A DNA stretch of 64,000 nucleotides from Phycisphaerales bacterium (GCA_023382935.1 JAHDXL010000002.1:386692-450691), one strand, 5' to 3'; counted from the first letter of the stretch, positions 52,601 to 61,243 are shown. Notes: generated by a model from the letters alone, not told the origin. Made by a program: numbers and translations.

Positions 52601-53658
52601 GCAGAGCGGGGCGTCCATTGCTGGTGGTCGACGATCTGGCGGTGTCGTTCCGCAACGGACCGGGCCCGCGCGTGCAGGCAGTCGACGGCGTGCAGATGAC
52701 GATCTACCCGCGCCAGACGCTGGCGGTGGTGGGAGAGTCGGGCTGCGGCAAGTCGGTCACGGCCCTGACCACGCTCGGGCTGGTGCCAAGTCCACCGGGC
52801 CGGACGGACCGAGGGCGTATTCTGTTTGAGCGGGCCGATGGCTCGGTCGTGGACCTGCTCTCGCTGGAGGCTCGCGCGATGCGGGAACTCCGCGGTGGGG
52901 AAATCGCGATGATTTTCCAGGAGCCGATGACCAGCCTCAACCCGGTGTACTCGGTGGGAGAACAGATCATCGAGGCCGTGGTGACACACCAGCACTGCAC
53001 ACGCCGGCAGGCAAGACAGGCGGCGATCGAGGCGATGCGCGAGGTCGGTATCCCCGGGCCCGAGGATCGGGTTCATGCATATCCGCACCAATTCAGCGGC
53101 GGTATGCGGCAGCGTGTGATGATCGCGATGGCACTGGCGTGCCGTCCGCGATTGCTGCTGGCCGACGAGCCGACCACGGCTCTCGATGTGACGATCCAGG
53201 CGCAGATTCTTGATCTTCTGTGCGAGTTGCAGCGCTCGCGCGGTCTGGCGGTGATGCTCATCACGCACGACCTCGGCATTGTGGCCGAGCGGGCGCAGGT
53301 CGCGTGCGTCATGTATGCGGGGCGCGTGGTGGAGTATGCGCGGGTGAGCCGGCTGTTCTCTGAGCCGAAGCATCCGTACACGCGCGGGCTGCTGGCCTGC
53401 ATCCCGCGTCTGGGGCATCGCCAGGAACGGTTGCGGACGATCCGGGAGGTGATCGACGACCCGGCGCAGTTTGCGCCCATTGCGACGGGCAGCGGGCCCG
53501 CCCGCCCGTGGTGGCCGGGGCACCGGCCGCCTGCCGATGCTTCGCAACCGATGCTCGTGGAGGCAGACCCTGAACATTGGGTGGCAGTCTGGGCCGATAC
53601 ACTCTGCGTACAGCGCCGGCCTGACATTGCCCCGGAAGTGGTGGGTCAGCCAAACTGA
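52597..53658 (+). CDS. Peptide/nickel-type ABC transporter ATPase (OppD-like)
   Basis: ATPase of 353 aa. Walker A is GESGCGKS at 46-53, the Q-loop is [12 protein letters not shown], the signature is [15 protein letters not shown], Walker B is [12 protein letters not shown] and the switch His is in LITHDLG. The C-terminal [19 protein letters not shown] belongs to the oligopeptide/dipeptide ATPase family tail, but the usual four Cys of the Fe-S-binding tail are not all seen. ATGA overlap with the permease gene shows coupling. No OppF-like second ATPase follows; a glycosyltransferase does, 13 nt on. Confidence 0.93.
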   Translation: MSRAGRPLLVVDDLAVSFRNGPGPRVQAVDGVQMTIYPRQTLAVVGESGCGKSVTALTTLGLVPSPPGRTDRGRILFERADGSVVDLLSLEARAMRELRGGEIAMIFQEPMTSLNPVYSVGEQIIEAVVTHQHCTRRQARQAAIEAMREVGIPGPEDRVHAYPHQFSGGMRQRVMIAMALACRPRLLLADEPTTALDVTIQAQILDLLCELQRSRGLAVMLITHDLGIVAERAQVACVMYAGRVVEYARVSRLFSEPKHPYTRGLLACIPRLGHRQERLRTIREVIDDPAQFAPIATGSGPARPWWPGHRPPADASQPMLVEADPEHWVAVWADTLCVQRRPDIAPEVVGQPN

Positions 53659-53671
53659 ACGGAGGTTCGGC

Positions 53672-54754
53672 GTGCAGACGCTGGTCATCGCCGACAAGGG
53701 ATTCGCACTGCGCGAGCGTTCGCTCATCCGGCGCCTGCTGGTCGGCCTGACCGATGAAGGTCTGCGCGTGCGTTGCGCGATCCCGCGTTCGCTGGAATCG
53801 AGCGTCAATCTGGACGTCATCACTGACGTGATCGGGTACGAGGAACGGGGGCTGCTGCTGTCGCGATCGTCGCGTGTCACCTCGCTGCTCCGGAATCTGC
53901 GCACACTCGAAGGCGACGAACCGCGACTGGACATCGTGCATGTCTTCGGCGGCGCCGTGTGGAGTTTTGGCGTCGAGGTGGCCCGTCGCACGGGTGCGCT
54001 GGCGGCGCTGGAAGTGTGGCGACCCGGTTTGGCCGAGCGGGCCCGCGTCTTTCGCTCCGGCGACGCGCGCGTGGCGTTCTTCGCTCCTTCGCCGGGCATC
54101 GAACGGGCGTTGCTGCGAGAGGGAGCGGGGCTGCTGGTGCGGCTGACGCCCTGGGGTGTCCACATGCCGCGGACCCCGCGCCTGATTCTCCGCCCCGACC
54201 GCGTCGCAGCGGTGATGCTTGCCGGTTCGGGACGGAACCGGGCGGGTTTCATGGACGCCTTTGTCGGCGCTTGCAAGGTGGCGGCCGCACGTCAGGACAT
54301 CATGCTGTTCGTTGACGCCGACGCGGCCCATCGCGCCGGGTTGTGGCGACACGCGCGGCAGGCGGGCGTGCTGGATCGTGTTTCGCTCATCGACGCCACG
54401 GAGGACCGCCGCGACCTGGTCTTGCGTGCCGACATCCTGCTCTATCCAGAGAACCGAGGCGAGCAGCGTACGCTGATCCTCGACGCGATGGCCAGCGGGA
54501 TGGCTGTCGTGGCCTGCGACGACCCCATGGTCCCCTCGCTGATTCCCGGCCAGACCGCCCGCGTGCTCAATCACGCCTCGGCCGAAACTTGGGAAGGGGA
54601 ATTGCTCCGGCTCATCGAGCACCCCGATGAGGCCCGCACGCTCGGGCAATCGGCCCGGGAGCGTGTCCGCCTCGACTTCCGCGCCTCGACGCACATCCGC
54701 GCAGTCGTCGAGGCCTACGAGTGGCTGATCAGTCCGACCGCCATTCCGTTCTGA
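53672..54754 (+). CDS. Glycosyltransferase (GT-B type, group 1-like)
   Basis: Protein of 360 aa with the GT4-like two-domain layout. The N-terminal half has FALRERSLIRRLLVGLTDEG and DIVHVFGGAVWSFGVEVARR. The C-terminal half has AVMLAGSGRNRAGFMDAFVG, DRVSLIDATEDRRDLVLRAD and the donor-binding region LLYPENRGEQRTLILDAMAS followed by GMAVVACDD, which matches the EGxxxxxLEAMAxGxPVV pattern loosely (E of the EX7E motif is replaced). The start is a GTG with GGAGG 7-8 nt upstream. Probably involved in cell-surface polysaccharide synthesis, by inference. It follows oppD by 13 nt. Confidence 0.85.
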   Translation: MQTLVIADKGFALRERSLIRRLLVGLTDEGLRVRCAIPRSLESSVNLDVITDVIGYEERGLLLSRSSRVTSLLRNLRTLEGDEPRLDIVHVFGGAVWSFGVEVARRTGALAALEVWRPGLAERARVFRSGDARVAFFAPSPGIERALLREGAGLLVRLTPWGVHMPRTPRLILRPDRVAAVMLAGSGRNRAGFMDAFVGACKVAAARQDIMLFVDADAAHRAGLWRHARQAGVLDRVSLIDATEDRRDLVLRADILLYPENRGEQRTLILDAMASGMAVVACDDPMVPSLIPGQTARVLNHASAETWEGELLRLIEHPDEARTLGQSARERVRLDFRASTHIRAVVEAYEWLISPTAIPF

Positions 54755-54844
54755 GGCGGGGTGCGTTCACCGATTGCCTTGAATTCGTACGATCAGACGC
54801 CCTGCCTTGTACCATGTGACCAGGCCGATTCAGGGAGGACTGTC

Positions 54845-55912
54845 ATGGCGAAGCATCGTGGAGTGATTTTCCCGTGCACTTGGTCCCCACTGATGCAGTC
54901 TGGCGCGCGATTCTGGCCCCGGGGCGGGCAGAACCTCTTTCGTGCTGTCTGCGCAGGAGTGGTTTCGGGCGTTCTGGCGGGGTCGGCCTCCGCTGCGGTG
55001 AAGGCCGTCGACGAGAGCGATGGTCGGAGGCTGGTGCTCCAACTGGCCGACGGTGTCACCGTCGAACTGGCGTGGATCCCCCCAGGCATGTTCAACATGG
55101 GCAGCCCGGAGACCGAGGAAGGACGCGCCGCCAACGAGGGCCCGCTGCATGCCATCCGAATCAGCCGCGGGTTCTGGATGATGACCACCGAGGTGCGCCA
55201 GGATCAATGGCAGGCCCTCGATCGCAAGAACCGGTCCCGGTTTCAGGATGATCCTCGCAAGCCCGTGGAGACGGTGGACTGGTTCGAGGCCCTGGAGTTC
55301 GCCAATCTCGCGACCCAGGCCATCGCCAGAACCTACCCGGATCTCAAACTCGAGCCTGCCTATGAGGTGGAAGCGGTGGAACGGTTGCATGACGGGCGCA
55401 CGCGCGAGGCGGCCGTCACCTGGCACCGCGAGCGCCGCGGGTTTCGGCTTCCGACCGAGGCCGAGTGGGAATATGCCTGCCGGGCCGGCACCACGACTCC
55501 CTTCCACACCGGCGACACCATTGACAGCGAGCAGGCGAACTTCAACGGCACTCATGTCTATGGGGCCAGCGAGGCGGGCGAGTATCGCGGCCAGAGTACG
55601 GCAGCGGGGAGTTTTCCGCCCAACGCCTGGGGCCTGCACGACATGCACGGCAACGTGTCGGAATGGTGCTGGGACCGCTACAGCGCACAGTGGCACGCAA
55701 AGGACCAAAACGCGGCCAACGGAGGGCAGGAGTGCATCGACCATGCCGGTCCGGCGGAGGGTCAACTACGTGTTGCACGCGGCGGTTCGTGGGTTGATGG
55801 GCCTTGGTTTGTGCGCTCGGCCCATCGAACCTCGCTGGCGCCGATCATGACCTTCTACAACAACGGCTTCCGACTCGTGCTGGACAGCGAGGCTGCCCCC
55901 GACGCGGATTGA
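54845..55912 (+). CDS. Exported formylglycine-generating-enzyme-like (SUMF1/FGE) protein
   Basis: Protein of 355 aa with an N-terminal export signal (hydrophobic stretch about residues 32-50, LFRAVCAGVVSGVLAGSAS, after a long basic head). The FGE-sulfatase domain shows WIPPGMFNMGSPETEEGRA, TTEVRQDQWQAL, RLPTEAEWEYACRAGTTTPF, GLHDMHGNVSEWCWDRY, RVARGGSW and FRLVLD at the end. The paired active-site Cys of true formylglycine-generating enzymes is not apparent, so a binding or other role is likely. GGGAGG is 6-7 nt before the ATG at 54845. No sulfatase gene is nearby. Many such proteins occur in planctomycetes. Confidence 0.9.
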   Translation: MAKHRGVIFPCTWSPLMQSGARFWPRGGQNLFRAVCAGVVSGVLAGSASAAVKAVDESDGRRLVLQLADGVTVELAWIPPGMFNMGSPETEEGRAANEGPLHAIRISRGFWMMTTEVRQDQWQALDRKNRSRFQDDPRKPVETVDWFEALEFANLATQAIARTYPDLKLEPAYEVEAVERLHDGRTREAAVTWHRERRGFRLPTEAEWEYACRAGTTTPFHTGDTIDSEQANFNGTHVYGASEAGEYRGQSTAAGSFPPNAWGLHDMHGNVSEWCWDRYSAQWHAKDQNAANGGQECIDHAGPAEGQLRVARGGSWVDGPWFVRSAHRTSLAPIMTFYNNGFRLVLDSEAAPDAD

Positions 55913-56114
55913 TGAAGGCTCGGGCTCGATACCCAAGGGCCGTCCCATAACGCATCCGACTTCCGTTTATGCACCCTGCTCGGGTGTCAGTTTCTTCGCC
56001 TTGCACGCGGAAACTCATGGAACATAAGAGGTTGCGCGGTATGGTGGCAAAGGGGCCACCCATCCCGGGCAGGCTCCGGAATGTTCAAGACGCCCAAGAT
56101 CAGAGGAGCCTGAG

Positions 56115-56936
56115 ATGCTGCCTGTGCTGCTGTTGTCCGCCGTTGTCATGGGTTCGCCGGTGAGCACCAACGGGTTGCTTGCCCGATCGGTCCAGTTGGA
56201 CGAGCGTGCCCCGGTCGTTGAGAACCAAGTCATCTTCATCACGCCGGAGTTGTACACCCCGGCAGAGGAAGTTCGGGGGCATGTCGTCGGGCAGATTCCG
56301 TCGCAGGTGGCGTTGCGATCGGCGGCCGAGCGTGCCCGCCTGGGCGCCGGGCCAGAGGCTCCGCAGTGGATCGTCATTCGCTTTCGCGACGGACTGTTCG
56401 CGATTGATCCTTTCCTGCAACTGCCCGACGTGACGCCGGAGACGGCCAGGCAGTTGTTCAAGTCGATGAAGTACGGCACGGGCGCTCCGGTGGCCACGCT
56501 GGGCACCGATCGCTCGCTGTTCAACCGGCAGCGCATCGAAGCGACGGAGGATCTGTTCCGGGCGCTCGAACACGAGCGCGTCGAGTGGCTCAAGCAGAAC
56601 CGCTATGTCCAGGCCGTGCGGACGTGGTCGGGTGACCCTGACCATGCTTCGCAGCAGAGCCGGGCGCCGGGGCGCGACGCGCTGCCCGAGGACTTGCCCC
56701 GCACACGCCCGATCGAGGAAGTGCGTGCTCCGGCGGGCGGGGTGATGCTGGTGCAGGGCGATCAGCCCGTGCGCGTGTCGCTGCCCGACCTGGGCGTGTC
56801 GGCGGACGTGCGCCAGCGTGTGGCGGCCAACGGGGGCTATCTGAACCGCCCCGCCGAGGCCAGGAAGGAGCAGGCGACCAGAGAGGCGACCGTTGCCCGG
56901 GCCGAAAACACGCCGGGGGCACCTGCCAAGCAGTGA
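56115..56936 (+). CDS. Secreted hypothetical protein
   Basis: Protein of 273 aa. The first 13 residues (MLPVLLLSAVVMG) form a short hydrophobic signal. The rest is hydrophilic, with VIFITPELYTPAEEVRGHVV, QWIVIRFRDGLFAIDPFLQL and a helical stretch ending EWLKQNRYVQAVRTWS. The last 100 residues are rich in Pro, Ala, Arg and Glu and probably disordered. No family was recognised. GAGGAG lies 7-8 nt before the ATG. It follows the FGE-like gene by about 200 bp and precedes xseA. Confidence 0.65.
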   Translation: MLPVLLLSAVVMGSPVSTNGLLARSVQLDERAPVVENQVIFITPELYTPAEEVRGHVVGQIPSQVALRSAAERARLGAGPEAPQWIVIRFRDGLFAIDPFLQLPDVTPETARQLFKSMKYGTGAPVATLGTDRSLFNRQRIEATEDLFRALEHERVEWLKQNRYVQAVRTWSGDPDHASQQSRAPGRDALPEDLPRTRPIEEVRAPAGGVMLVQGDQPVRVSLPDLGVSADVRQRVAANGGYLNRPAEARKEQATREATVARAENTPGAPAKQ

Positions 56937-56999
56937 ACTCTCTGTGATTCTCCCTCCCGCGGCAGGACATCGGCCGGGCGACGTGCGATACTGCACGTC

Positions 57000-58514
57000 G
57001 TGACCGGCCGACTGCCATTTGACCCTGCCAACACCGCCGCCGTCCGGCGCAGGCAGCCCGATGAGCCGATGTCGGTGTCGGCGCTGGCCACGCGCATTGA
57101 CCTGTGTCTCAAGCAGGGATTCACGGGGCCTGTGCGCGTCGTGGGCGAGGTTAGCGGCTTCCGGGAGCGCACCCATTGGTACTTCGACCTCAAGGACGAA
57201 TCGGCCGTCATCAACTGCGTGTTGTTTGCCTCGCGGGCCGCCCGGTCGAGCGTGCGCCCGCAGAACGGGCACGAACTGGTCGTGACCGGCTCGCTGGAGT
57301 TCTACGCACCGGGGGGCAAGGTCTCGCTGGTCGCCACGTCGATTCAACTGCGCGGAGCGGGCGACCTGGAATTGCGATACCGGGCCTTGTGCGAGGAGTT
57401 GCGGGCGCTGGGCTGGTTTTCGGCGGATCGCAAGCGCCCATTGCCGAGTTTCCCGCGGAAGATTGCCGTCGTGACCAGCCGCACCGGCGCCGCCCTGCAG
57501 GACGTGCTCGACACCTTCAAGCGGCGCATGCCGGCGATCGAGGTGGTTCTGGTCGATGTGCGTGTGCAGGGCCAGAACGCCGCCCCGGAAGTGGCGCAGG
57601 CGATTCGCAGCCTCGGGGCTGCTCGCCAGCGACTGGGCATCGACGCGATCCTGGTCACCCGTGGCGGCGGGTCGATGGAGGATCTGTGGGCGTTCAACGA
57701 ACGAATTGTGGCCGAGGCGATCGTGGAGTGCCCCGTGCCGGTCGTGGCGGCCATCGGACACGAGACTGACACAACGATCGCCGAACTGGTGGCCGACGAG
57801 CGCTGCGCCACGCCCACGCAGGCCGCGATGCGTCTTTCGCCCGATCGGGTTGAACTGACGCGGCAGTTGTCGTCGATCCAGCGGCGACTGCGGACCGACC
57901 TGGGCAAGCAGATTGCCTCGGCGCGTCGGCTGCTCGATGCGCTCGCTGGTCGGCCTTGCCTGTCGTCCGGCGTGCAACTGTTGATCCCGCGGCGTGAGCA
58001 CAGCGTGCGGCTTTGCGAGCGTGGGCGCATCGCCGTCGAGCGCCGCATCGCGCGCCAGCGCCAATTCCTCGACCGCCTGAGGACTCGGCTTGATGCCGCG
58101 CGCCCCCAGATGGCCCAGGCACGCAAGCGGGAGCAACTCGGGTGGCTGAGCGCGCGTCTGAGTGAAGCGGCCCGCAACCGCATAGATCGCGAGACACTGG
58201 CCGACTTCGCAACCAACCTGCGCCGGGCGCTGTGCACGAGCGTGCGGTCCCGCCGCCTGCGGCTGGACAGCCTCGATGTGCATCTGGCTGCCGTATCACC
58301 GCAGCGGGTGCTCGATCGCGGCTACTCGATCACGACCGATGAACGCGGGCGCGTGATTCGTTCGACGCGAGATGTTGGCGCCGATGCGCTGATCGACACC
58401 CGCGTGGCCGACGGGTCGTTTCGCTCGCGAGTGGAAAAGCCTGGTCGGGAGCGTCGTCCCCCCATCGCGCCCAAGTCCGCGTCGCCTTCGCCCGGTACGT
58501 TGTTTGATTCGTGA
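57000..58514 (+). CDS. xseA: Exodeoxyribonuclease VII large subunit
   Basis: Catalytic subunit (504 aa) of the ATP-independent, metal-independent single-strand exonuclease. N-terminal OB fold: VRVVGEVSGFRERTHWYFDL. Catalytic domain: KIAVVTSRTGAALQDVLDTF, ILVTRGGGSMEDLWAFNER and VVAAIGHETDTTIAELVAD, all diagnostic. A long coiled-coil region follows (about 300-420), then the C-terminal DRGYSITTDERGRVIRS segment. The GTG at 57000 comes 7 nt after a GATACT box. xseB follows after 142 bp. Confidence 0.96.
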   Translation: MTGRLPFDPANTAAVRRRQPDEPMSVSALATRIDLCLKQGFTGPVRVVGEVSGFRERTHWYFDLKDESAVINCVLFASRAARSSVRPQNGHELVVTGSLEFYAPGGKVSLVATSIQLRGAGDLELRYRALCEELRALGWFSADRKRPLPSFPRKIAVVTSRTGAALQDVLDTFKRRMPAIEVVLVDVRVQGQNAAPEVAQAIRSLGAARQRLGIDAILVTRGGGSMEDLWAFNERIVAEAIVECPVPVVAAIGHETDTTIAELVADERCATPTQAAMRLSPDRVELTRQLSSIQRRLRTDLGKQIASARRLLDALAGRPCLSSGVQLLIPRREHSVRLCERGRIAVERRIARQRQFLDRLRTRLDAARPQMAQARKREQLGWLSARLSEAARNRIDRETLADFATNLRRALCTSVRSRRLRLDSLDVHLAAVSPQRVLDRGYSITTDERGRVIRSTRDVGADALIDTRVADGSFRSRVEKPGRERRPPIAPKSASPSPGTLFDS

Positions 58515-58521
58515 ACGAAGG

Positions 58522-58583
58522 GGCCCGACCGGAAGGGAGAGGAGTTTGACCTTTTTCGTCGAAGGAGTACATCGGGTCGGGCC
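58522..58583. promoter_or_regulatory. 9-bp inverted repeat between xseA and xseB
   Basis: GGCCCGACC (58522-58530) and GGTCGGGCC (58575-58583) are perfect complements 44 nt apart in the only gap of the xseA-xseB-peptidase run. It could form a weak hairpin that tunes readthrough or an operator; no T run follows. Confidence 0.3.
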
Positions 58584-58644
58584 ACCCTGATTTCCACCGG
58601 TCATCGTCGAACTCGCCTGCCTCGACGTCCGACTTCACGCGCGG

Positions 58645-58650
58645 TACGCT
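58645..58650 (+). promoter_or_regulatory. -10-like hexamer TACGCT before xseB
   Basis: GGTACGCT ends 6 nt before the xseB ATG (GTCACC between), with no SD. It suggests a separate, leaderless promoter for xseB in addition to any readthrough from xseA. Confidence 0.35.
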
Positions 58651-58656
58651 GTCACC

Positions 58657-58893
58657 ATGCCCAAGGCTCAGGACACCCCGCCCGATCCCGAATCGCTGAG
58701 TTACGAGCAGGCGGTTGAAGAACTGGAGGCGATTGTCGAGCGCATCGAAAGCGGCGAAGCGAGCCTCGAAGAGTCGATGAAGTTGTATGAGCGAGGCACG
58801 AAACTGCTGCGACGGTGCCGGGGTGTACTCGATCAGGCCGAGCAGAAACTCTCGGAACTCGACGCAGCCACCCTCGCCCGAGAAGGGGAGTAG
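58657..58893 (+). CDS. xseB: Exodeoxyribonuclease VII small subunit
   Basis: Small subunit of 78 aa that binds the coiled coil of XseA. The family core is YEQAVEELEAIVERIESGEA followed by SLEESMKLYERGTKLLRRCR and LDQAEQKLSEL, an almost complete XseB sequence. It lies between xseA and the prepilin peptidase gene, whose ATG is 9 nt past the xseB stop. Confidence 0.96.
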   Translation: MPKAQDTPPDPESLSYEQAVEELEAIVERIESGEASLEESMKLYERGTKLLRRCRGVLDQAEQKLSELDAATLAREGE

Positions 58894-58902
58894 TCTGCGG
58901 GC

Positions 58903-60360
58903 ATGCCGATGACCTTCTACACGCTTCTCGTGCCCTGCACGTTTCTGCTCTTCATGTTCGCCTACGGGGCCTGCGTCGGGTCGCTGGTCAATGTGCTGGT
59001 GTACCGGCTTCCGCGAGGCATGGGCGTGGTGCGCCCGGCGTCGAAGTGCCCCAATTGCGGGACCAAACTGACCTTCCGCGAGAATATCCCCATACTGGGG
59101 TGGTTGCTGCTGCGAGGCAAGTGCCGCTTCTGCAAGCAGCCCATTTCGGTGGAGTATCCGCTGGTCGAGACTGCTGTTGCGCTCTTGTTTGCCACGCTCT
59201 ACCTGCTGTTCTTCGGATTGCCTGAGATGGGACGGGGGCCCTGGTTCGATTTGCTGCAGCCGGAGTGGGCGTTGAACGGGCTGGCGAGCAGTTGGCCCGA
59301 ACTGGTGGTGATTATGCTGCTGTTCGGGGCTTTGACTGCGGTGACGCTGATTGATGCTCGGACGGCGCAGATTCCACTGGTTCTGGTGTGGGCCCCGGCG
59401 CTCCTGGCCTTGGTGTTTCATGTCGGACATGCCATCGTGGTGCAGGTCAGGCACGGCGGGCCGGTCGCGGAACTGGGGACGCTGGGCTGGCGGTTGGCGG
59501 ATGGCACGCGGTGGATGGCCGCCCCGGGGCAGATCTGGTCCATTCCGACGGCAGGCATTCATCACTGGTGGTTCGTCGGGATGGCGCTGGGTGGGACGGT
59601 CGGCCTGGGCGCCGCGTTGGTGCTTCTGGAGATAGGCCTGGTCCGGCGGAGTTTTGCGGACTACGACGAGTGGGAGGCCAAAGCCCGGGCCGCGGCCGGG
59701 GGCCGCCGTGACCAAGCGGAAGGTGAGCAGGCACTCAAGTGCGGCGAGGACAGTGTGTTGCCGGAGGTTACGGCTCCGGAGGTCGTGGCAAGTGGTACGG
59801 CCACCGATGCCGAGATGTGGATTCAGTATCCCTTCGCCCGACGGGAGATGCTCAAGGAGATGGCGTTTGTGGCCATGCCCCTGGCGTTGGCCATTGTGGG
59901 CATGTGGCTGGCGCCATGGCTGGTCGAGCGGGTGTACGGGCCCTACAGCCGGACTGACCCGTTTTCGATGGATCGCATCCCTCCGGTGAATGTGCCGTTG
60001 TGGCTGAGCGTGCTGTCGGGGGTGCTGGGTGGGTACCTGATCGGCGGGGCGGTGGTATGGGGCGTGCGCATCGTCGGGTCACTGGCTTTCGGCAAAGAGG
60101 CGTTGGGGCTGGGCGATGTGCACTTGGTGGCGGCCATCGGCGCGTGCGTGGGATGGATCGACGCGATTCTGGGCTTTTTTGCAGCGGCCTTTGTGGGGCT
60201 GGCGTGGACGTTGCTTGGCGCGGTGCTCCGTGGGCGCATGGGGCGCACGCTGCCATACGGGCCTTACATTGCGGTGGCGACGCTGTTGGTGGTGGTGGGC
60301 AAGCCGGGGATCGAGTGGATTTTGGAGCGGTTGTCGGGTGTGCCCATCAACCTGCCGTAG
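58903..60360 (+). CDS. Prepilin peptidase (A24 family) with large insertion
   Basis: Membrane aspartic peptidase of 485 aa that cleaves and often methylates prepilins. The N-terminal domain has two CxxC pairs, Cys49/52 (KCPNCGTKLTFRENIPILGW) and Cys74/77 (KCRFCKQPISVEYPLVE), as in PilD. The first catalytic Asp is D151 (VTLIDARTAQIP). The second is D405 in LGLGDVHLVAAIGA (GxGD motif). About 250 residues separate the two Asp, against roughly 60 in PilD. The extra part includes a hydrophilic stretch at about 255-310 and added membrane helices. TAGTCT, overlapping the xseB stop, lies 6 nt before the ATG. It would process the pseudopilin at 47960. Confidence 0.92.
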   Translation: MPMTFYTLLVPCTFLLFMFAYGACVGSLVNVLVYRLPRGMGVVRPASKCPNCGTKLTFRENIPILGWLLLRGKCRFCKQPISVEYPLVETAVALLFATLYLLFFGLPEMGRGPWFDLLQPEWALNGLASSWPELVVIMLLFGALTAVTLIDARTAQIPLVLVWAPALLALVFHVGHAIVVQVRHGGPVAELGTLGWRLADGTRWMAAPGQIWSIPTAGIHHWWFVGMALGGTVGLGAALVLLEIGLVRRSFADYDEWEAKARAAAGGRRDQAEGEQALKCGEDSVLPEVTAPEVVASGTATDAEMWIQYPFARREMLKEMAFVAMPLALAIVGMWLAPWLVERVYGPYSRTDPFSMDRIPPVNVPLWLSVLSGVLGGYLIGGAVVWGVRIVGSLAFGKEALGLGDVHLVAAIGACVGWIDAILGFFAAAFVGLAWTLLGAVLRGRMGRTLPYGPYIAVATLLVVVGKPGIEWILERLSGVPINLP

Positions 60361-60467
60361 ACAGTGGCACGCGGGCGTCCTTTGATGCTGGTACATTGTC
60401 GGGACTGGTCAGCAAACTCGCGCACGAAGCGTGAGTCGCTCAACGGACTGCACGGAGGATCAAGCAC

Positions 60468-61088
60468 ATGGTGGGGACGAGGCTACTTGCGGCGGCGGCT
60501 CTGGCGGGCCTGGTTCTGCTCGGCGGTTGCAACAAGGTCAAGCGGGGTGATTATGACGCCGCTGTCGGCGAGAACACGGAACTGCGCCAGCGACTGGGGG
60601 AGGCGCAGGCCTCGCTGACCGAAGTGAACGAGCAGAATCGCCAACTCACGGCTGCGAATCAGCAGTTGATGGAGGAGAACCAGCGGCTGGCTGGCGGAGG
60701 CGCGGGCGGCAGCGGGGTCGGATACACCGGCGGCGGCTCGGGAGAGGTGGTCATTTCGATTGCCGGAGACGTGCTGTTCCGGTCCGGGCAGGTCACGATC
60801 AGCGACGAAGGTCGGCGTGCGTTGGACCGCGTAGCGAGCCAACTCAATTCGCAGTACGCTGGGCGGACGATCCGTGTCGAGGGGTATACGGACTCTGACC
60901 CGATCCGCAAGAGCAACTGGAAGTCGAACGAACACCTTTCGGCTGAGCGGGCGCTGGCGGTCGAGAAGTACCTGGTGTCGAAGGGTGTCAGCAACGACCG
61001 GATCTACTCGGCGGCATTTGGCCCTTCGAAGCCGAAATCGACGAAGGCGGCCAGCCGGCGTGTCGAGATTGTGATTCTGGCGAACTGA
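60468..61088 (+). CDS. OmpA-family outer-membrane lipoprotein
   Basis: Protein of 206 aa. Lipoprotein signal with lipobox LLGGC (Cys21). A coiled-coil helix (about 30-78, ENTELRQRLGEAQASLTEVN) and a Gly-rich linker lead to the C-terminal OmpA domain (about 95-206), with GDVLFRSGQVTISDEGRRAL, IRVEGYTDSDPIRKSNWKSN, SAERALAVEKYLVSKGV and ASRRVEIVIL. The peptidoglycan-contacting Asp and Arg of the family are present (TDSD, RRVE). It resembles Pal/MotB-like anchors; with the coiled coil it may tether the outer membrane. GGAGG lies 9-10 nt before the ATG. TACATT near 60391 is a possible -10. Confidence 0.92.
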   Translation: MVGTRLLAAAALAGLVLLGGCNKVKRGDYDAAVGENTELRQRLGEAQASLTEVNEQNRQLTAANQQLMEENQRLAGGGAGGSGVGYTGGGSGEVVISIAGDVLFRSGQVTISDEGRRALDRVASQLNSQYAGRTIRVEGYTDSDPIRKSNWKSNEHLSAERALAVEKYLVSKGVSNDRIYSAAFGPSKPKSTKAASRRVEIVILAN

Positions 61089-61153
61089 CCGAGTGGCCCA
61101 CCCGGGGCCGAGAGGTCTATATTGTGATCCGCCCGATCGAATGGGCGGTGTTC

Positions 61154-61227
61154 GGGCGATTGGCGCAGCTGGCTAGCGCGCCTGCATGACACGCAGGAGG
61201 TCACAGGTTCGAGTCCTGTATCGCCCA
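61154..61227 (+). tRNA. tRNA-Val (anticodon GAC)
   Basis: A 74-nt cloverleaf: acceptor GGGCGAT/ATCGCCC, D arm TGGCGCAGCTGGCTAGCGC, anticodon stem CCTGC/GCAGG with loop ATGACAC giving GAC, T arm ACAGG-TTCGAGT-CCTGT, discriminator A, no encoded CCA. It reads GUC and GUU. A terminator follows 16 nt downstream. Confidence 0.95.
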
Positions 61228-61243
61228 CTTGACGCAACTTGGC

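Noticed and set aside
52105-54276. Minus-strand open frame of over 700 codons opposite the oppC-oppD-glycosyltransferase genes
   Set aside because: Covers three genes with clear family motifs on the other strand; sequence is Arg/Ser/Pro-rich and featureless.
54845-55912. True formylglycine-generating enzyme for sulfatases
   Set aside because: The paired active-site Cys was not found and no sulfatase gene is present nearby, so only the fold is assigned.
56100-58283. Minus-strand open frame of over 700 codons opposite the secreted protein gene and xseA
   Set aside because: Arg/His/Gln-rich shadow of well-supported coding frames; no motif and no ribosome site.
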